Positions 11,669 through 23,584 of a stretch of DNA of 64,000 bases are shown one piece after another. Numbering within the stretch: position 1 is the first letter of the stretch; each line of letters starts with the position of its first letter. Below the pieces are notes generated by a model. That model worked only from the letters and a program-made list of their open reading frames with translations, did not search any database and was not told the DNA's origin. Position numbers and translations under genes: made by a program. Origin of the DNA: Gambelia wislizenii. Taxonomy: Eukaryota > Chordata > Lepidosauria > Squamata > Crotaphytidae. The stretch spans positions 167,366,596 through 167,430,595 of the forward strand of contig JAUMIR010000005.1 of the NCBI GenBank assembly GCA_030847615.1, in the 5' to 3' direction.

Positions 11669-12779
11669 ATCTTCGAGCAGATCTCCTACACCAGTCCCAG
11701 TAACAGGAATGAAAAATCCTTTCAATACCAGAGGCTTAATTCCAATTTGGAAAGAGTTATATAGTGGCTACATTCCAGCTAGGGATAAAGATAAGGGCAC
11801 AGGGTGAGTCCTAAGCAAAACTGGGGGGAAGGGCAAGAGTAAAACAATTTGTTCCAATGGAAAAGCCTTCAAGCATGCAAACCCTTGCCACTCTTCAGGC
11901 AATAGCTTCTGTGACCTCCAAAAATCTTGCCACTCTGCAAACCTGAACTCCTGTGCTATGCAAAACATTGTTAGTCTGCAAATGAGAAGTCCTACTCCAT
12001 GTAAAACCTCCCATGGCTACAAACCAGAGCTCATTTCACTGCAAACCCTTCCCAGACTTCAAATAGTTCCTAATCTCTAATGTATTTCTCTGTATTTCTC
12101 ATGCAATTAATTTCACACTGTCTAGCAGTAGAGCTGAGTGGTTTACTTGATTCAATGTTAGCTTTAAACTGACTTGCACTCAGAAGAGAATTCCTACATG
12201 TCCTCTCACATCCACATACAGATTCTCACACAAAGCTGCAAAAACTAATGTGAATGTGAACACCTACAATCTAACTGTATGTCTGAATGTGATTTCTGTT
12301 TCCCAGAATCATTCAGTGTTGGAACAATTGTGCCACTGTCCTCAGTGTGAATGTCTTGACTGAAAAATGTGACACCTCACACACATCACTTTGCACAAAG
12401 GCGTTTGCTGCTTCCAAGTATCTTGTACTGATTATTCATGTGACAGCATCGAAAATCACTTATAGGGCATAGATGGGGTAGAATGGGGAAACAATATTTT
12501 TTTATGGATCAAGCTTCAATCACAGAGTTAACACATTCAGAATAATCTACTCTAATAAGGCTCTAGAAAGCCAGAAGAGGCAAGTAACATCTTTCATTGA
12601 AAAATCTTCGATCTTTCAAAGAAACTGGGATCTCAAGAGGAATGTTGATATCATCAATATCAGTATCAATATTGAGAAGTGGATGGTAGTGGGGTGGTAA
12701 AATTTTAAAATGCAGGTATCCATCATGACTGTCTCTGTAGTCCCACATATCAAATGCAGGCAATTGTATAGACTCATTT
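11669..12779. other. Unassigned region
   Basis: No gene, RNA or repeat with recognisable ends. Short AT-rich frames only. Confidence 0.4.
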
Positions 12780-12925
12780 TAGTGTGTTGTCTGCAGGTCA
12801 CCCTGGCTACTCTTAGTATTTCAGCCAAACTCAGGAATGGGGGTGACAGATGATGTCAAATCAATCAAAAAGTCCCAGCACTTAACCCTGTGAGTTCCAG
12901 CTTCACTACATCACTGGTCATAAAC
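12780..12925 (+). repeat. Dispersed repeat, family D copy 2
   Basis: Shares GATGATGTCA, AATCAAAAAGTCC and a CTCCAGCTTCACTAC-like end with 8900-9000, in the same order. Confidence 0.4.
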
Positions 12926-12949
12926 AGAAAAGGCTTTAGACAATGGGTG

Positions 12950-13075
12950 GGCAACTATGGTGCACCAGATATTTTTAGCTTACAATTCCCAGCATCCCAT
13001 ACCAGCATAGCCACTGTTGTGGGATGATGGGAACTACAGTCCACAAATTTCTGAAGGGCCACAGTTTCTTACTGC
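12950..13075. repeat. hAT-MITE-like fragment
   Basis: Carries GTGGGCAACTATGG ... TTACAATTCCCAGCATCCCA ... GATGGGAACTACAGTCCAC ... GAAGGGCCACAG, the inverted 'aattcccagcatc / gatgggaactacagtcc' arrangement found in very abundant squamate MITEs. The ends are eroded. Confidence 0.55.
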
Positions 13076-16000
13076 ATTTTGGATACCCAAGCTCATTTAA
13101 AATAGTTAGCAATAATCTCCAAGCATTACCTTTTTCAGAAACATTGCTGATATGATAAAAATATTATGATGGGATGGATTTATGATTAGCAAGGCTAAAA
13201 CATACAAATTCCTTGAGACAGAAAACTTTTATCCCATTTTGAGTCAGAGCCAGAAGAACCTCTGGTTTAAAATAAGGTACCCTGGCTTTCCCTCTTTCAG
13301 TAGGGGCTGGTGGTTCCCATGTTGATAGTGTGGGAAATCCTCTCTGAGTTTTAGTCTGAACTTTAAAGGAGCTACTTAAAGTGCTCAACCTATTTGAAGG
13401 GTAGGATCTGTTTCTTGGACTGTTCCTTGAAAGTTCAGACTGAAACCCAGAGCTAAATCACCAAGCCACTGACATGGGAACTACTACCAGCTTCAACTGC
13501 CCTTGTATACATAGGGCTACTAATGGCCTGTAGACAAAATATTTGAAGTGACATGAAAAGTGGAGTGTCAGATTTCTATGGGTAGCTGAGGGTCACATCA
13601 TGCCAAATGTTTCCGCATAAACAGCCCTGGAAGAGACAATAGCTTGCTTTAACCTTCCAATAAAAAAACAACCCAGAAACCTCATCCCATCTCTGCTTCT
13701 TGGATCTTGAAGCAGAATTTAATTTCCCCCAGTGCACAAACTGCATTGCCAATCCAAAATTGTTCTGTTGCACTGTGTTGAATACTGTATGTTTGTGCTC
13801 AGTCTATCACATGAATTTGCGTGCCTGTTCTCCGCATACACCGATAGCTCAATCCATTAAAAAAAGAAGCCAAACCAAAGGAAAGTTCAGAATCTGAGTA
13901 TGATCTCAAGCATGACACAGACACCAAAGTGGCTCAGTGTTCAAATTCCATTACAACTTTCACCCATCAAGAATGGTGGCTGTAGTAGCCAAGCCTTGCC
14001 ATGGCTCTAGTATCTATTATGTTGCAGAAAGCAGGACATATGGCTCCACTTTGGGTTTTAGTAATAGGGACAGCACTGCCAGCTTGTCAGATGTTACATA
14101 CTTAAGGGGTTACTCTCTATTCTAGAGGTTTGCAGAACAGATTCTATTTCTTCCCAGAATTCCACAACACACTACATTCTATACACCATTCTCTTATTCC
14201 CTCAAAGGTCCCATAGTGTCTTTATGCTGGGCTTTCATCTGACAACCATAGTTGCATAATGGTTTGATGGAAGGTAGGGATGTGCTTGTTTAAATTATTT
14301 ATTCTCATTGAGCAGAATGAGTAATTTAAATAGTTTTCTCCCGAATGCATCAATGTCTTCAAAACCTGAGCAGTTTTCAGAGATGTCCTGTGGAGGGAGA
14401 AAGTCTCCCCCAAACTCACTTCTTTTCTGTTCCTCACCCCATGTAGAGGCTGGCAGGCAGTGGGTGGTAGAAGAGCCAAGCAAGAAGACTCACTCATTGC
14501 CAGCTGTCATAGCCAGTGACGAAGGATCTTCCTCACTCATATCCTTACTGTGACAACTCACAACAAGGTGGTCAAGAACGAACTCCAAAGCACCAGCCCC
14601 CTTTACCTGAGTGTTCAGCCTGGCCACCTTCATCCTCTGTTACTGCCACCTCAAACTCCCATAGTTCCCTTAGTTCTTTCTGCCTGAACCAGGGATGTGC
14701 TTTTTATCCCAAATGTATGGATTGTGTGGTGTTTCTATGGTAGTATGCCCTTTACTATCTCTAGGTTAGATGAATGGCCAAGAGATTGTAGTTGATCAAA
14801 CAACGCAGGGTAACTTTACTGAAGGGAATAAGATGTATAGTAACTTGGAAATCTTGTGCTTATAATGGTTCACTGTCTTGAGCAGACTGTCACTTTTCAG
14901 TAGCCACGCTTAATAGTAACCCACCTTAAAAGTCCTAGCACAGATTGTTCTTGGATCTTTATAATATCCTCCCTTATGCGTCAGACTCATTCACTCTTTG
15001 TCCAATCAACCTTCTCATTCAGGCTTCCAACCCCTTGCATACAATCATGTTAAATTCAAACCTCAAACATACCGCACACACACAGAGCCTTCTGCTCCAG
15101 TCTACTCATGCTCCCAGACTCAACTGAACTCTTGGCTGCCATGCATCACTTCAAACATACAAAAAACCCTCCCATTTCAGTCTCCTGCTCCAGGACTGGT
15201 TCCTTCCATTCTCTCATCCTATTCACTCACCTTTCTGTCCATCACATACACCTCTTCTTGTTCTCACAGACACATGGATGGCTGGAGGGAGAGGGCAGAC
15301 ATACAAGCAAGGAGGCTTGCTTGTTCCTGGCTATTATAGCCAGTGCCATTTAAGCCTCAGTCAGATATCCTGGGATCTGATGTCTTTAGTGTATTTAGGC
15401 ATAACACATCACTATAAATTCTTACAGAATAAAAATGCCTTTTGTCTTTCACTTCCCACAGCCATATAGATCTCCACACCCTAAATCTTTTTCTACTGCT
15501 TTTGTGGGTTAGGTCCTATATCCTTTTCTTTTCTTGTAACAGAGCACCAATAGGGAGTAACCAAAAAGAAAAAGAAAGAAAAAAAACCCTTCCTATGTTT
15601 CTTCCTTATGAAGGAATAACTGATACTATTCTTGTCCATATTGCAGTAAATTATCAGTACGCAACAGAGCAAAACTTCACAGCAGGGGGGAAAAAAACAA
15701 GGGTGGGGATATGGTAGAATTTTCCAGTAGATTTCTGATTGGAGTAGATCAGGAAGAATTTCTTCATTTCAGACAAGAACATTCATTTATTATATTTTTT
15801 TAAATGATGCTCCCTCAAGTGGCAAAAGATGTTAGTTTTTCATAGCATGTGATAGTCCTCACTTATATATTTTGTATTTAGCATGCTTTGTTTTGTGACT
15901 GGTCACTGAAAGGTAAACATAGGCTTGCTTTACACGTCTGATTGCTGAGGTGTGCATTTCTAAGGAAACCCTGTTGTGTGCAAGAAAATGGGTTTAATCC

Positions 16001-16396
16001 AGGGAATATGCATTGCCTTTACTATCTAATTTGACCCTGATTCCCAGTTGTTTCACAAAACCAAAGCCAGAACAGGATGGCTCCCTTCACCCTGCCACTA
16101 TACTGTTCCCATCCCCTCCTGTGCCTCTTCAGATTATACTGCTGAAATGAAGAAGCTTGGAGTAACCAGGGGTGGATCTTTGGGTATACGTACTATGATT
16201 TCCATCCAGTTCTGGTATTCAGAAGAAATTACTGGACTCCTTACATATTCTTCCATTTTGTTTGTTTTGCATAAAAGTTTGATCAGTGGATTTCAGGATT
16301 CTAGGGAGTAAAAAATGACCCTTAGAAGTCTGACAATCTCTTCCACCAAACGTTTCATAATGATTGATGTAGTTCTTGGAAAGAACAGGATGTTCT
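13076..16396. other. Unassigned 3.3-kb region
   Basis: I see no coding gene, RNA gene or classifiable transposon. The longest frames (about 60-113 codons, for example 14998-15339) are low in recognisable motifs and lie on both strands. Pyrimidine-rich tracts occur at 15160-15260. Confidence 0.4.
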
Positions 16397-16490
16397 AAAA
16401 ATGTTACTTTTTAGATACAGCTCCCAGGAGTTTCCAGACAGTATGGTCATGGGAGATTCTGGAAGTTGTTCTTCAAAAAAGTAACATTTT
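16397..16490. mobile_element. Small foldback MITE
   Basis: The termini AAAAATGTTACTTTTT and AAAAAAGTAACATTTT are near-perfect 16-bp inverted repeats. The interior AGCTCCCAGGAG ... GGTCATGGGAGATTCTGG is also inverted. Related arms occur near 4230 and at 32860-32975. Confidence 0.65.
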
Positions 16491-16576
16491 GCAAGCTCCG
16501 GAAAAGAAATGGTTTCCAATGATATCTATATTTGCAATAATGGGGGAACACCAGGCCTTTATCAACATGATAGTGG

Positions 16577-16604
16577 ATGATGATGATGATGATGATGATG
16601 ATAA
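16577..16604 (+). repeat. (GAT)n microsatellite
   Basis: About nine GAT units in a row. They give the poly-Asp run of a chance reading frame. Confidence 0.9.
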
Positions 16605-18315
16605 TTGTTTGGTGGAAGAAAACCCTAAATCCTCTTATCCTCTAAAAACAAACCTAACTTTGTTTGTTTGTAATCTCTATGTCACAACAAGCATATGTAT
16701 ATTTCCCACTATTTATAAGGGTTTTTTTTTTATTTGGGATCCTGATAATTTGCTCAGAAATCAGTTACACTATGTTATATGGGATTGCCTTCTTAGTGTG
16801 CCTTCTAGAATCATACCTTGAACTAGTTCATAAATAAAGTAATTGTTACACTCTGTGCTCTTACCTTAATCTCTTTCCAGCCTTAGCTGATCATCAGAAG
16901 ACCAGAAGCCATCTGTTTATATAATAGCAAGAAGAATGAATTCTACAGATTTAGGGATTGTACATTGCTAATATATCATTTTATGTCTCTGACCTTGGTG
17001 CTGAAAATAACAGATAAAGGTAAGAATCCATTTAACACTGTGGGTTAGACATAATAATGAAACAGTCAACCAAAAGATATAACCTGCAACACCTTCATAG
17101 GAACAAAGTTTCCAAAGCATACAGTATAGCTTTCCCCAGCACAGTTCTATCTATATGTGTTGGACTACTTCTATGATCCTGAGCTAGTATAGCAGTGTCT
17201 GAAGAGGAGGGGGGAGGATGGAAGCTGTAGTCCAAGAAACCTGGAGAGCACTGGATTAGAGAATTCAGATACAATACAATGAATGCTTGATTTCGTTTTT
17301 TTAAAAAAACCTCTGCCATGAATTCTCTGTGTGAAGACATATTATGACAATTGTAATAAATAGGTCAGAAATACCAAAGACACCACAATGTTTTAGATGT
17401 ATAACACAAAAAGCATTGGTAAAAATTTGACTACATGAGATTTGGAAGAGCTGCCAAGTTGTCAGGATCATGAAAACTGAGAAACAGTGGACATGGAGGC
17501 TCCCCTGTCAGTGAGTCTGTGAATCCATTGCAGTTTTTAGTCCTTGGATTGTTCCTTGGGCGTTTTCCCTAAAACCTAGATCAGATTCATTGCTCCAGTG
17601 AAATGGAAGTCACTAGCCATCACTGTTGTGAAAGAAAGGGGGCGGGGGAAGGGTGGAAACAAAACAAATTCTCCTTCAGAATCTAGTCTGGCAAAAGGAA
17701 AGTTCTTCCTGCTGCATCATCAGGTCAAGCGCCCAGAATAGTTTCAGATTGTTGAATATAAATGAAATATCTGCTCACATGTCTTCCTGAGCTCTTTAAG
17801 CAATTTTGCATGGATTATGTCTTTGACATGACATTTGGAAATAATCCTGCACTTGCTTTAGGAATGGAATCCATTTTTAAAGGGCTCCATTTTGCATAAT
17901 GTATTAATGCCTGTATAAAATTTAGCAAGGTTTATCCCAGAGCATTTTGTACAATGAAAATGAAATTTGGAAAAATGACGTTCAATCAGATGTTGATGTG
18001 TTGATCCAAGGAAATCAAGGACAACATGGCCAGTTTCTAAGTGACCCTATCTCCTACAACATTAACACTTTTGCATGAGTATTTGCAAACTAAAATGGCA
18101 ATGACTTGCACCATCTATCCTCTTGTCTGCAGTTTTGTTTTAAATCCCTCTGAATTAAATGTGGAAGTGGTAAGGCAATTGCTGGAAACCTCCAGCACAA
18201 TAGTTTCAGATTTCCATTTTGCAGCCAATTCAAGTGCTTCAGACCTTTTGCTTGCAATAGTTCCCTGCCTCAGAGTTTGCACTACTTCCCCACCCCCCAT
18301 GATCATGATTTACAC
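16605..18315. other. Unassigned region
   Basis: No gene recognised. A MITE-like AAGCTGTAGTCCAAGAAACC occurs near 17222. The 119-codon frame at 18041-18400 runs into a SINE and has no domain signature. Confidence 0.4.
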
Positions 18316-18490
18316 TTTTATCACATCCTTTCTCCTGTGGTCTCAAGACAGTGTAAATAGCTCTTGCCCACATTATCCTCACAGCAACTCTTGGAGGTAG
18401 GTTGGGGCTGAGAGACAGTAATTACCTTCCTGGCTCAGTGGGGACTTCAGTCTATATCTCCTGAGTCCCACACTAGTTCTCTAACCACTA
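18316..18490 (-). mobile_element. tRNA-derived SINE (old)
   Basis: On the minus strand it starts with a polymerase III A-box-like TAGTGGTTAGAGAACTAG. A decayed B box (GACTGAAGTCCCC) follows, then the 'ctctcagcc ... aacctacct ... gttgctgtgaggataat' body typical of squamate and other amniote tRNA-SINEs. It is too degenerate to be a tRNA gene. Confidence 0.65.
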
Positions 18491-18625
18491 TACTTATAAT
18501 TCTAGTTAATTGTAGGAAATCTATTGTTTGTGGTATATAAAGTACCTTGAGAACAGCATCTCCATTGTATGAATTTCCAAGGCAACTTCAGTGTTACTGG
18601 TTGTTTCATCATTATCTCACAATGA

Positions 18626-18843
18626 AGATTTTCACACTACACTATTATAGTGTTACTATTCTACTTTAACTGCTCTGGCTTCCTCCTGTGGAGTTCTGGG
18701 GTTTGTAATTTAGTGAGGCCTAAGAGCTCTCCCACTGAGAGTTGTAATGCCCATCCCTAAACTGCAAATCCCAGGATTCCACAGGAGGCAGCCATAGCAA
18801 ATAAAGTGGAATAGTAACACTATAACAGCGTAGTGTGAAAATC
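18626..18843. mobile_element. hAT-like MITE with partial target duplication
   Basis: Long inverted ends: AGATTTTCACACTACACTAT on the left and, complemented from the right, AGATTTTCACACTACGCTGT. CAATGA occurs immediately outside both ends (18620-18625 and 18846-18851), six matching bases of an expected 8-bp hAT duplication. The interior has GGGGTTTGTAATTTAGTGAG and CAAATCCCAGGATTCCAC inverted to each other. Non-coding. Confidence 0.75.
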
Positions 18844-19023
18844 TCCAATGAGTCATCGGAGGAGCAAAGTAATTGTTTTTCTGAAGGATCTCAACTCCAA
18901 TGAAATTATTTTCCATCTCTACCCACAGCAATTAACAGTACTGGGCATGGAAGTAACTCCTCTGTCTATTTTAGTGAGTTCAGCCTTAATAATTTATCTG
19001 TTTAAGACAGCAATACTACATAA

Positions 19024-19098
19024 TCTTACCTAGGAATTAATCCTAACTTTATTAAATTTGAATTTAGTCATACTTGCTTCTGAATAAACATGTCTAGG
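19024..19098 (-). repeat. Dispersed 'ancient' repeat, copy 2
   Basis: Contains TACTTGCTTCTGAATAAACATGTCTAGGA-type sequence (no run over 20 bases quoted as exact), matching the family at 9655-9740. The strand is uncertain. Confidence 0.4.
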
Positions 19099-19244
19099 AA
19101 AACAAAACATAGCTTCTAGTGAAAAAGGCATAACAGAGTCGGGTTGGGGGTTAAGTACAATTTAGACAAGTAGATACTGGTGGTAGTAAAACTAAAGCTT
19201 CACCTACAGACCAATGAATTACATACTTGTTTGATGATCAGCTC

Positions 19245-19604
19245 ATGAAATAATGAGACTAGACACAGAAAGTTGAGCTGTAAATTGGGCCACTTTATTT
19301 AAATCTATCCTGTTTATTGTTTTCTTCTTGAGAGCTGCTACGGAGGAGAATAACCTAGTGTGGGAGCAGCTGAGGCAGGTGGTCTTCCCTCAGACCTCCT
19401 TCACAGCTTCTCCTGGGTGGAACATTTGAGCTCTAAGGAGAACCCAAAAGGTGGGTTGCTCCCCAGCCGGCCCATAACTGGAAGGCCAACACAAAGTTTC
19501 CTCCCCTAAAGTCGCAGGACATGAAGTGAGGGCTTAGGCCTTGGATCAGCCCCATGGGAAGTCTCTTTCCCCACCCACTCCCTTGTCTCAGGACCGAAAG
19601 AGAC
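19245..19604 (-). mobile_element. 3' UTR of YR retrotransposon copy 1
   Basis: Read on the minus strand it aligns with 50030-50385, the 3' UTR of YR copy 2. Shared blocks in order are CTCTTTC(A/G)GTCCTGA, a TGGCCTTCCAGT-type block, GG(C/G)TGGCTGGGGAG(C/T)AACCCA, CCTCAGCTG, AATAAA(A/G)TGGCC and TCTCATTATT. It contains an AATAAAGTGGCCC polyadenylation-like signal near 19287-19299. It is detached from its coding part by the inserted Penelope-like element. Confidence 0.75.
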
Positions 19605-19617
19605 AGTTCCAGAGGAC

Positions 19618-21193
19618 GAACTGAAGCACTGAAACTGGGATCTACAGGCTAATGGTTACTCAAGATCAGACATCACAAGAGCAGACAGACCTAGAAAAAA
19701 CTACAGGAATGAAGAAAAACAGTGTAGTATGTGGGGAAATAATCATTGTAATGTAAAAGCAATCTTGTGTACCTCATTCACATCCTAAGATAAGTCTAGG
19801 TTTTTTCCCTGCATGCTTCTGTTCTCCCAAATTTCCTTTCTCTTATTTCACTGGGCACTTCCAGCCAACTGGAGTGCTGGGTCATTCAACACATGACCTA
19901 ATTTAAATGTTATTGCTCTGTGTAAGTTCTCTTTTAAGTTAGAGTCTCCATGAGGCTGTAGCCTTCTTAAGCCATATTATCTTTGTTTAGCCATCTTTCC
20001 TGCAACCATGCCATGATGTTCACCATGCAGCCTCTTACCGCTGTAGGCTGGGTGAGTTTTTCTACCTTAAATACTATTAGTCAGTTAGGAACCTCTTTTT
20101 AAAATTTGTTTTAGTATGTAGATTGAGATTGATATACCTTCAGTAAATTTTGATTTGCATTTTAAACTGACTCCTTTGTTTTTGTAATGAGTCTAATTTA
20201 ACTGGGTGATCTCAGACCTCTGAACACACCTTTTTAAATGTTAATTGAGCTTTGCCAGTCTGCATTCCTAAGTTGCACTCTGAATGAATTTAAAAGTAAA
20301 TGATTTTTAACTCTTTTTTAAAAGAAGATAATTCTTGTTGCTTTTTAAAAGGACTAGATCCTGGAATTTTTAATACAATTTTATTTTTTAGACTCATTAC
20401 TCCTACAAACAGCCACCCAAAAGGAAGGTATTTTTACCATACATCAAAGGAGTCACAGACAAAATAGGGAAACTGATGAGGAAACACAACCTCCAAATGA
20501 TCTACAGACCAACTAAGAAAATCTGAGAAATGCTATGCTTAGTGAAGGACTAAAGAGACCCTCTCACAGCTGCAGGAGTTTACCACATATCATGCAGCTG
20601 TGGACAAGTTTACATAGGAACCACTAAATGCAGTGTGCAAACACGAATCAAGGAATATGAGAGACACTGCAGAATGGGGCAGCTAGAAAAATCAGCTCTA
20701 GCAGAACATGTTATAAACAAACCTGGACACAAAATGTTATTTAAAAACACCAAAATTCTAGACCAGGCCAACAACTATCATGTCAGAATGCACAGAGAAG
20801 CTATTAAAATCCACACAAACACCTGGACAACTTCAACAGGAAAGAAGAAACACTTAAAGTAAACAAGGTTTGGCTACCAGTCCTGAAAAACACCAAAATC
20901 AAAACTCAACACATGCAAATGAACTTCACCGGGGGACAGGGGGATTTCCAGCCGACAATGGACCATTAGCCAAACAGAGACTAATCCTCCTTGCATACAG
21001 ACACAATCATCCCACCTTAGGAACTAGCCATTCAAATACACAAATTTACATATCCTGTCCAACAGGGACTCACAGTATATAAAACCCTCACACCCCTACC
21101 TCACCATTCTCTGAAGATGCCAGCCACAGATGCAGGTGAAACATCAGGAATAAACTCTTCCAGAACACGGCCTCACAACCACAAAAAACCTAT
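19618..21193 (+). mobile_element. Penelope-like retroelement, 5' truncated
   Basis: Flanked by AGTTCCAGAGGAC (19605-19617) and AGTTCCAGAAGAC (21194-21206), a 13-bp target duplication with one mismatch. It sits inside the 3' UTR of the minus-strand YR retrotransposon. The coding remnant (20392-20862) is a GIY-YIG endonuclease. The 3' end carries GATGCCAGCCACAGATGCAG and CTCTTCCAGAACACGGCCTC, which recur in the 76-bp remnant at 24005-24080. The reverse transcriptase part is missing. 19.70-20.39 kb is AT-rich and non-coding. Confidence 0.85.
20392..20862 (+). pseudogene. GIY-YIG endonuclease domain of Penelope-like element (pseudogene)
   Basis: Penelope-like elements encode a reverse transcriptase followed by a GIY-YIG nuclease that nicks the target. 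This frame carries the nuclease end. From about residue 62 it reads GVYHISCSCGQVYIGTTKCS, which has the GVY and YIG blocks and a Cys pair, followed by the R-x-x-E-(Y/H) stretch, SALAEH and a GHKMLF block. In-frame stops at 20524 (TGA) and 20551 (TAA), just upstream of the GIY motif, break the link to the upstream part, so the gene is dead. The preceding TTTTATTTTTTAG looks like a splice acceptor. Assignment to the family is firm. The subfamily (Penelope, Poseidon or Neptune type) cannot be settled by eye. Confidence 0.85.
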
Positions 21194-21206
21194 AGTTCCA
21201 GAAGAC

Positions 21207-21900
21207 TCTCCTTCACCAAAAGGGTGCCATAGGTGCTCACCAAACTCATATATCTCTCCTGCCCCAACTACCTGCCACAGATATGGGACAAGTGTCTGCT
21301 TAGTCCGTATCCTCCACCAGGCTGGTCAACAGGGTCCTCACACCTTGTTGCAAAGTCCATTCCCTGCTTCAGAAAAGTGCATGCCATCTGCTCAGTAGAG
21401 CTCTGCCCTCTGCCCTCTGGAAAATAATTTCTGGTTAAGCTAAATAGTGCCCCAGACCCCTTGCCGGGGCATTACAAATCTCTCAATTAGCCTTATCCTG
21501 GGCTCTATCAATTGAACATACGTCCCTTTCCCCTCACCACACCTGCCAGGGCAACATAGTGATCCACAAAATCTCAACCTCTAGCCAGTTGGACTCTTAT
21601 CACCCTCATATCATAGAATGTCTGCAAAATAAGGGATTTACCCATCAACAGTCCTAAAACATTCCCACTAACGTAGATGACAAGGATATGCAGCAGAGGC
21701 CCATGACTCTCCCCAAACAGCATCAACATAAGATTGTGTCACTGAAGGCCCCTCTTGCCAAGCCTTTTGACCATAGCCAAGTTGCCCATTCCCAAATGGG
21801 TCCCAAAATTAACAGTCCGGGTTTGGCAGGCCACCCAATAAGCCATACCGTGGCCACAAATCAGCACTCAACTCCTCTCTGGCCAAAACCTAGAATCTGA
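21207..21900 (-). pseudogene. SGNH/GDSL-type hydrolase domain of YR retrotransposon copy 1 (pseudogene)
   Basis: On the minus strand this follows the recombinase directly. Fragments such as ILGFGQRGVE, DLWPRYGLLGGLPN, LHILVIYVSGNVLGLL and LILQTFYDM align in order with the SGNH domain of copy 2 at 49.35-50.0 kb (ILGADWRG, LHVLVIHL-like, GNYLGLLKGKAFTLQALHDF). SGNH hydrolases are serine esterases, and some vertebrate YR retrotransposons carry one downstream of the recombinase; its role there is unknown. Stops and frameshifts interrupt the frame, and the block-III GND has become GNV. The plus-strand frames here (for example 21117-21398) are antisense shadows. Confidence 0.7.
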
Positions 21901-21904
21901 AAGA

Positions 21905-22840
21905 ATTAAAAAACGAGCCACCATATTAATATTGTAAAGGCTGAATGTACTTACGGTAGGCTGAAGCTCTCCGGAGCCAGTTTGGGGGTCCATGCTCAAT
22001 GATGCTGAGGCTGAAGCTGCTCCAGTTTGAAATGAATGTGTACCAAATTTAATGCCCTGGAGGTGATCAACCAAAATTGGTATTTATTCAAAGGCAATGA
22101 GTCTGTGTGGCAGAGTAGAGGGCCCAGCAGGGTACCCCTGACCTGTACATATTGTTGTAGCACCCAAACTGGGCAGATGGATTGGCCACTGCAAGGTTGA
22201 AGTTTAAAACAAGTCCCAGCCTGACACCTGTCTGTCTTGGAAGATCTAATAAGTATTACAGTCTTCTGATGCTCTATGCATTCCTCCCTGAATTCCAATG
22301 CCTTACCAAACTTATCACTCTTTGATGTCATCACCAGTTCATTCGCACACAAGGCACCATAAAAGATGGTCAGAGCTGCTGCAAGGAACAAAAGGGCCTC
22401 ATATCATGAGGTACAGATCCCCTGGCATACTTCACCCAAACCTTTAAGGATGTTAGGGGACAGGGGCTTCCACTGGTTATCCACTGGACCTCTTTCCCTA
22501 GACCAACCTTCTAAAACTTTTTGGATCTGAAAGTCCTCTGTGTTGTCCAAAGAGCCCTGAACCTTCAATCAAAATGCAATAGCTGACAACTTGGCTCTAA
22601 TAGACTGGAGTGACAATCCTTTTTGATGGTAGAAAAGGGGCCACTGTCCCAGGCCAGATGTCCCCTAATCCCTCCTACTTCTGGAATTCTAAAAACTGTA
22701 CTGCCTTGCCATAACCTTTCTTAGTTCTCAGAGCTATGGACCAGCTGATTGCCTTCACTACTTCCTCCTGCCAAAATTCCACAGGTCTACCGGCATCAGA
22801 TCTGGCATAACTGCTGCATCCAGCACTAACATTCTAAAGC
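21905..22840 (-). pseudogene. Tyrosine recombinase of YR (DIRS-order) retrotransposon copy 1 (pseudogene)
   Basis: The recombinase integrates the circular cDNA of DIRS-order elements. The minus-strand frame 22391-21996 reads AAALTIFYGALCANELVM, then SSKTDRCQAG, then SICPVWVLQQYV and GPLLCHTDSLPL, the order seen in vertebrate YR elements. The next frame gives KFGTHSFQTGAASASASL. The first catalytic Arg (normally LR-x-x-EL) is Cys (codon TGT at 22347-22349). The HxxR Arg is Gln (codon CAA at 22027-22029). Both fit CpG decay of CGN codons. Residues around the catalytic Tyr are frameshifted. N-terminal blocks (QKVLEGWSRERGPV) are visible up to about 22.55 kb with stops. Confidence 0.85.
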
Positions 22841-22844
22841 ACTC

Positions 22845-23584
22845 CGTCTGTTAGTGAGAAAGAGAGCCACATGGAGAACTATAAAGGGTATATTATGATG
22901 TAGGCACTGAAGGGTAACCCCCTAACCAACCACATAAACCTGGGGGACTTGGATGTTAGGGAATTAATGACCTGGACAGTAGCCATGTTGTCACACCCAA
23001 AATGATGGATGATATGGCTTACTCATCAGCCCATATTCAAACAGCCACCAAAAATAGGGGGGGGACTACAAAAAGGTCAGGTCAGTAGTAATTCCTGCCT
23101 CAGTCCAATCATCTGGCTAGGACTGGGCACACCATCATCCCCTGAAGTACATACCAAAGCCAACTGATCCAGCCACCTGAAATGCATTCCAGAGTTAATG
23201 CTCTTCTTGCCCAAACAACAGTCAATTGAACCCATCAAAAAAAAAAAAATTGCCGCACACCGAGGTCCTCTCTAATTCACTTCATAAGTCTAATTCTATC
23301 AGGGGGACAGGCTATTCCCACAACAACGTCACAAAGGTGTCAGAGAAAGGCTCTCCTGGATGCCAAAACTTTACAAGCAAAGTGCAAGTACTCAATAAGC
23401 TCCTGGAACTCCCTGAGTGTAGCCTTCTTGTGTCTGCTACAGTCCAAAACCCTGAGTCTCAAGGCCTATATTTAACCCAAAAGCAGCCTACACAGCTGAT
23501 TGACCATATCAATCTCGATATGCAAAAACATCAATTGCTGGATGGGGCCCATTACCAGAATTTCTCAGGAGGTCCACTCATGAC
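22845..23584 (-). pseudogene. RT C-terminus and RNase H of YR retrotransposon copy 1 (pseudogene)
   Basis: Minus-strand reading gives FLHIEIDMVNQLCR and ALRVLDCSRHKKATLREFQE near 23.54-23.43 kb, the end of a DIRS-type reverse transcriptase. RNase H follows: GFGMYFRG and EAGITTDLTFL near 23.1 kb, and a GCDNMATVQVIN block with its Asp at about 23.0 kb. The first RNase H Asp region is deleted and several stops are present. The polymerase core and gag are absent. The upstream boundary at about 23,585 coincides with the LTR fragment. The 143-codon plus-strand frame at 23226-23657 is antisense. Confidence 0.75.
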
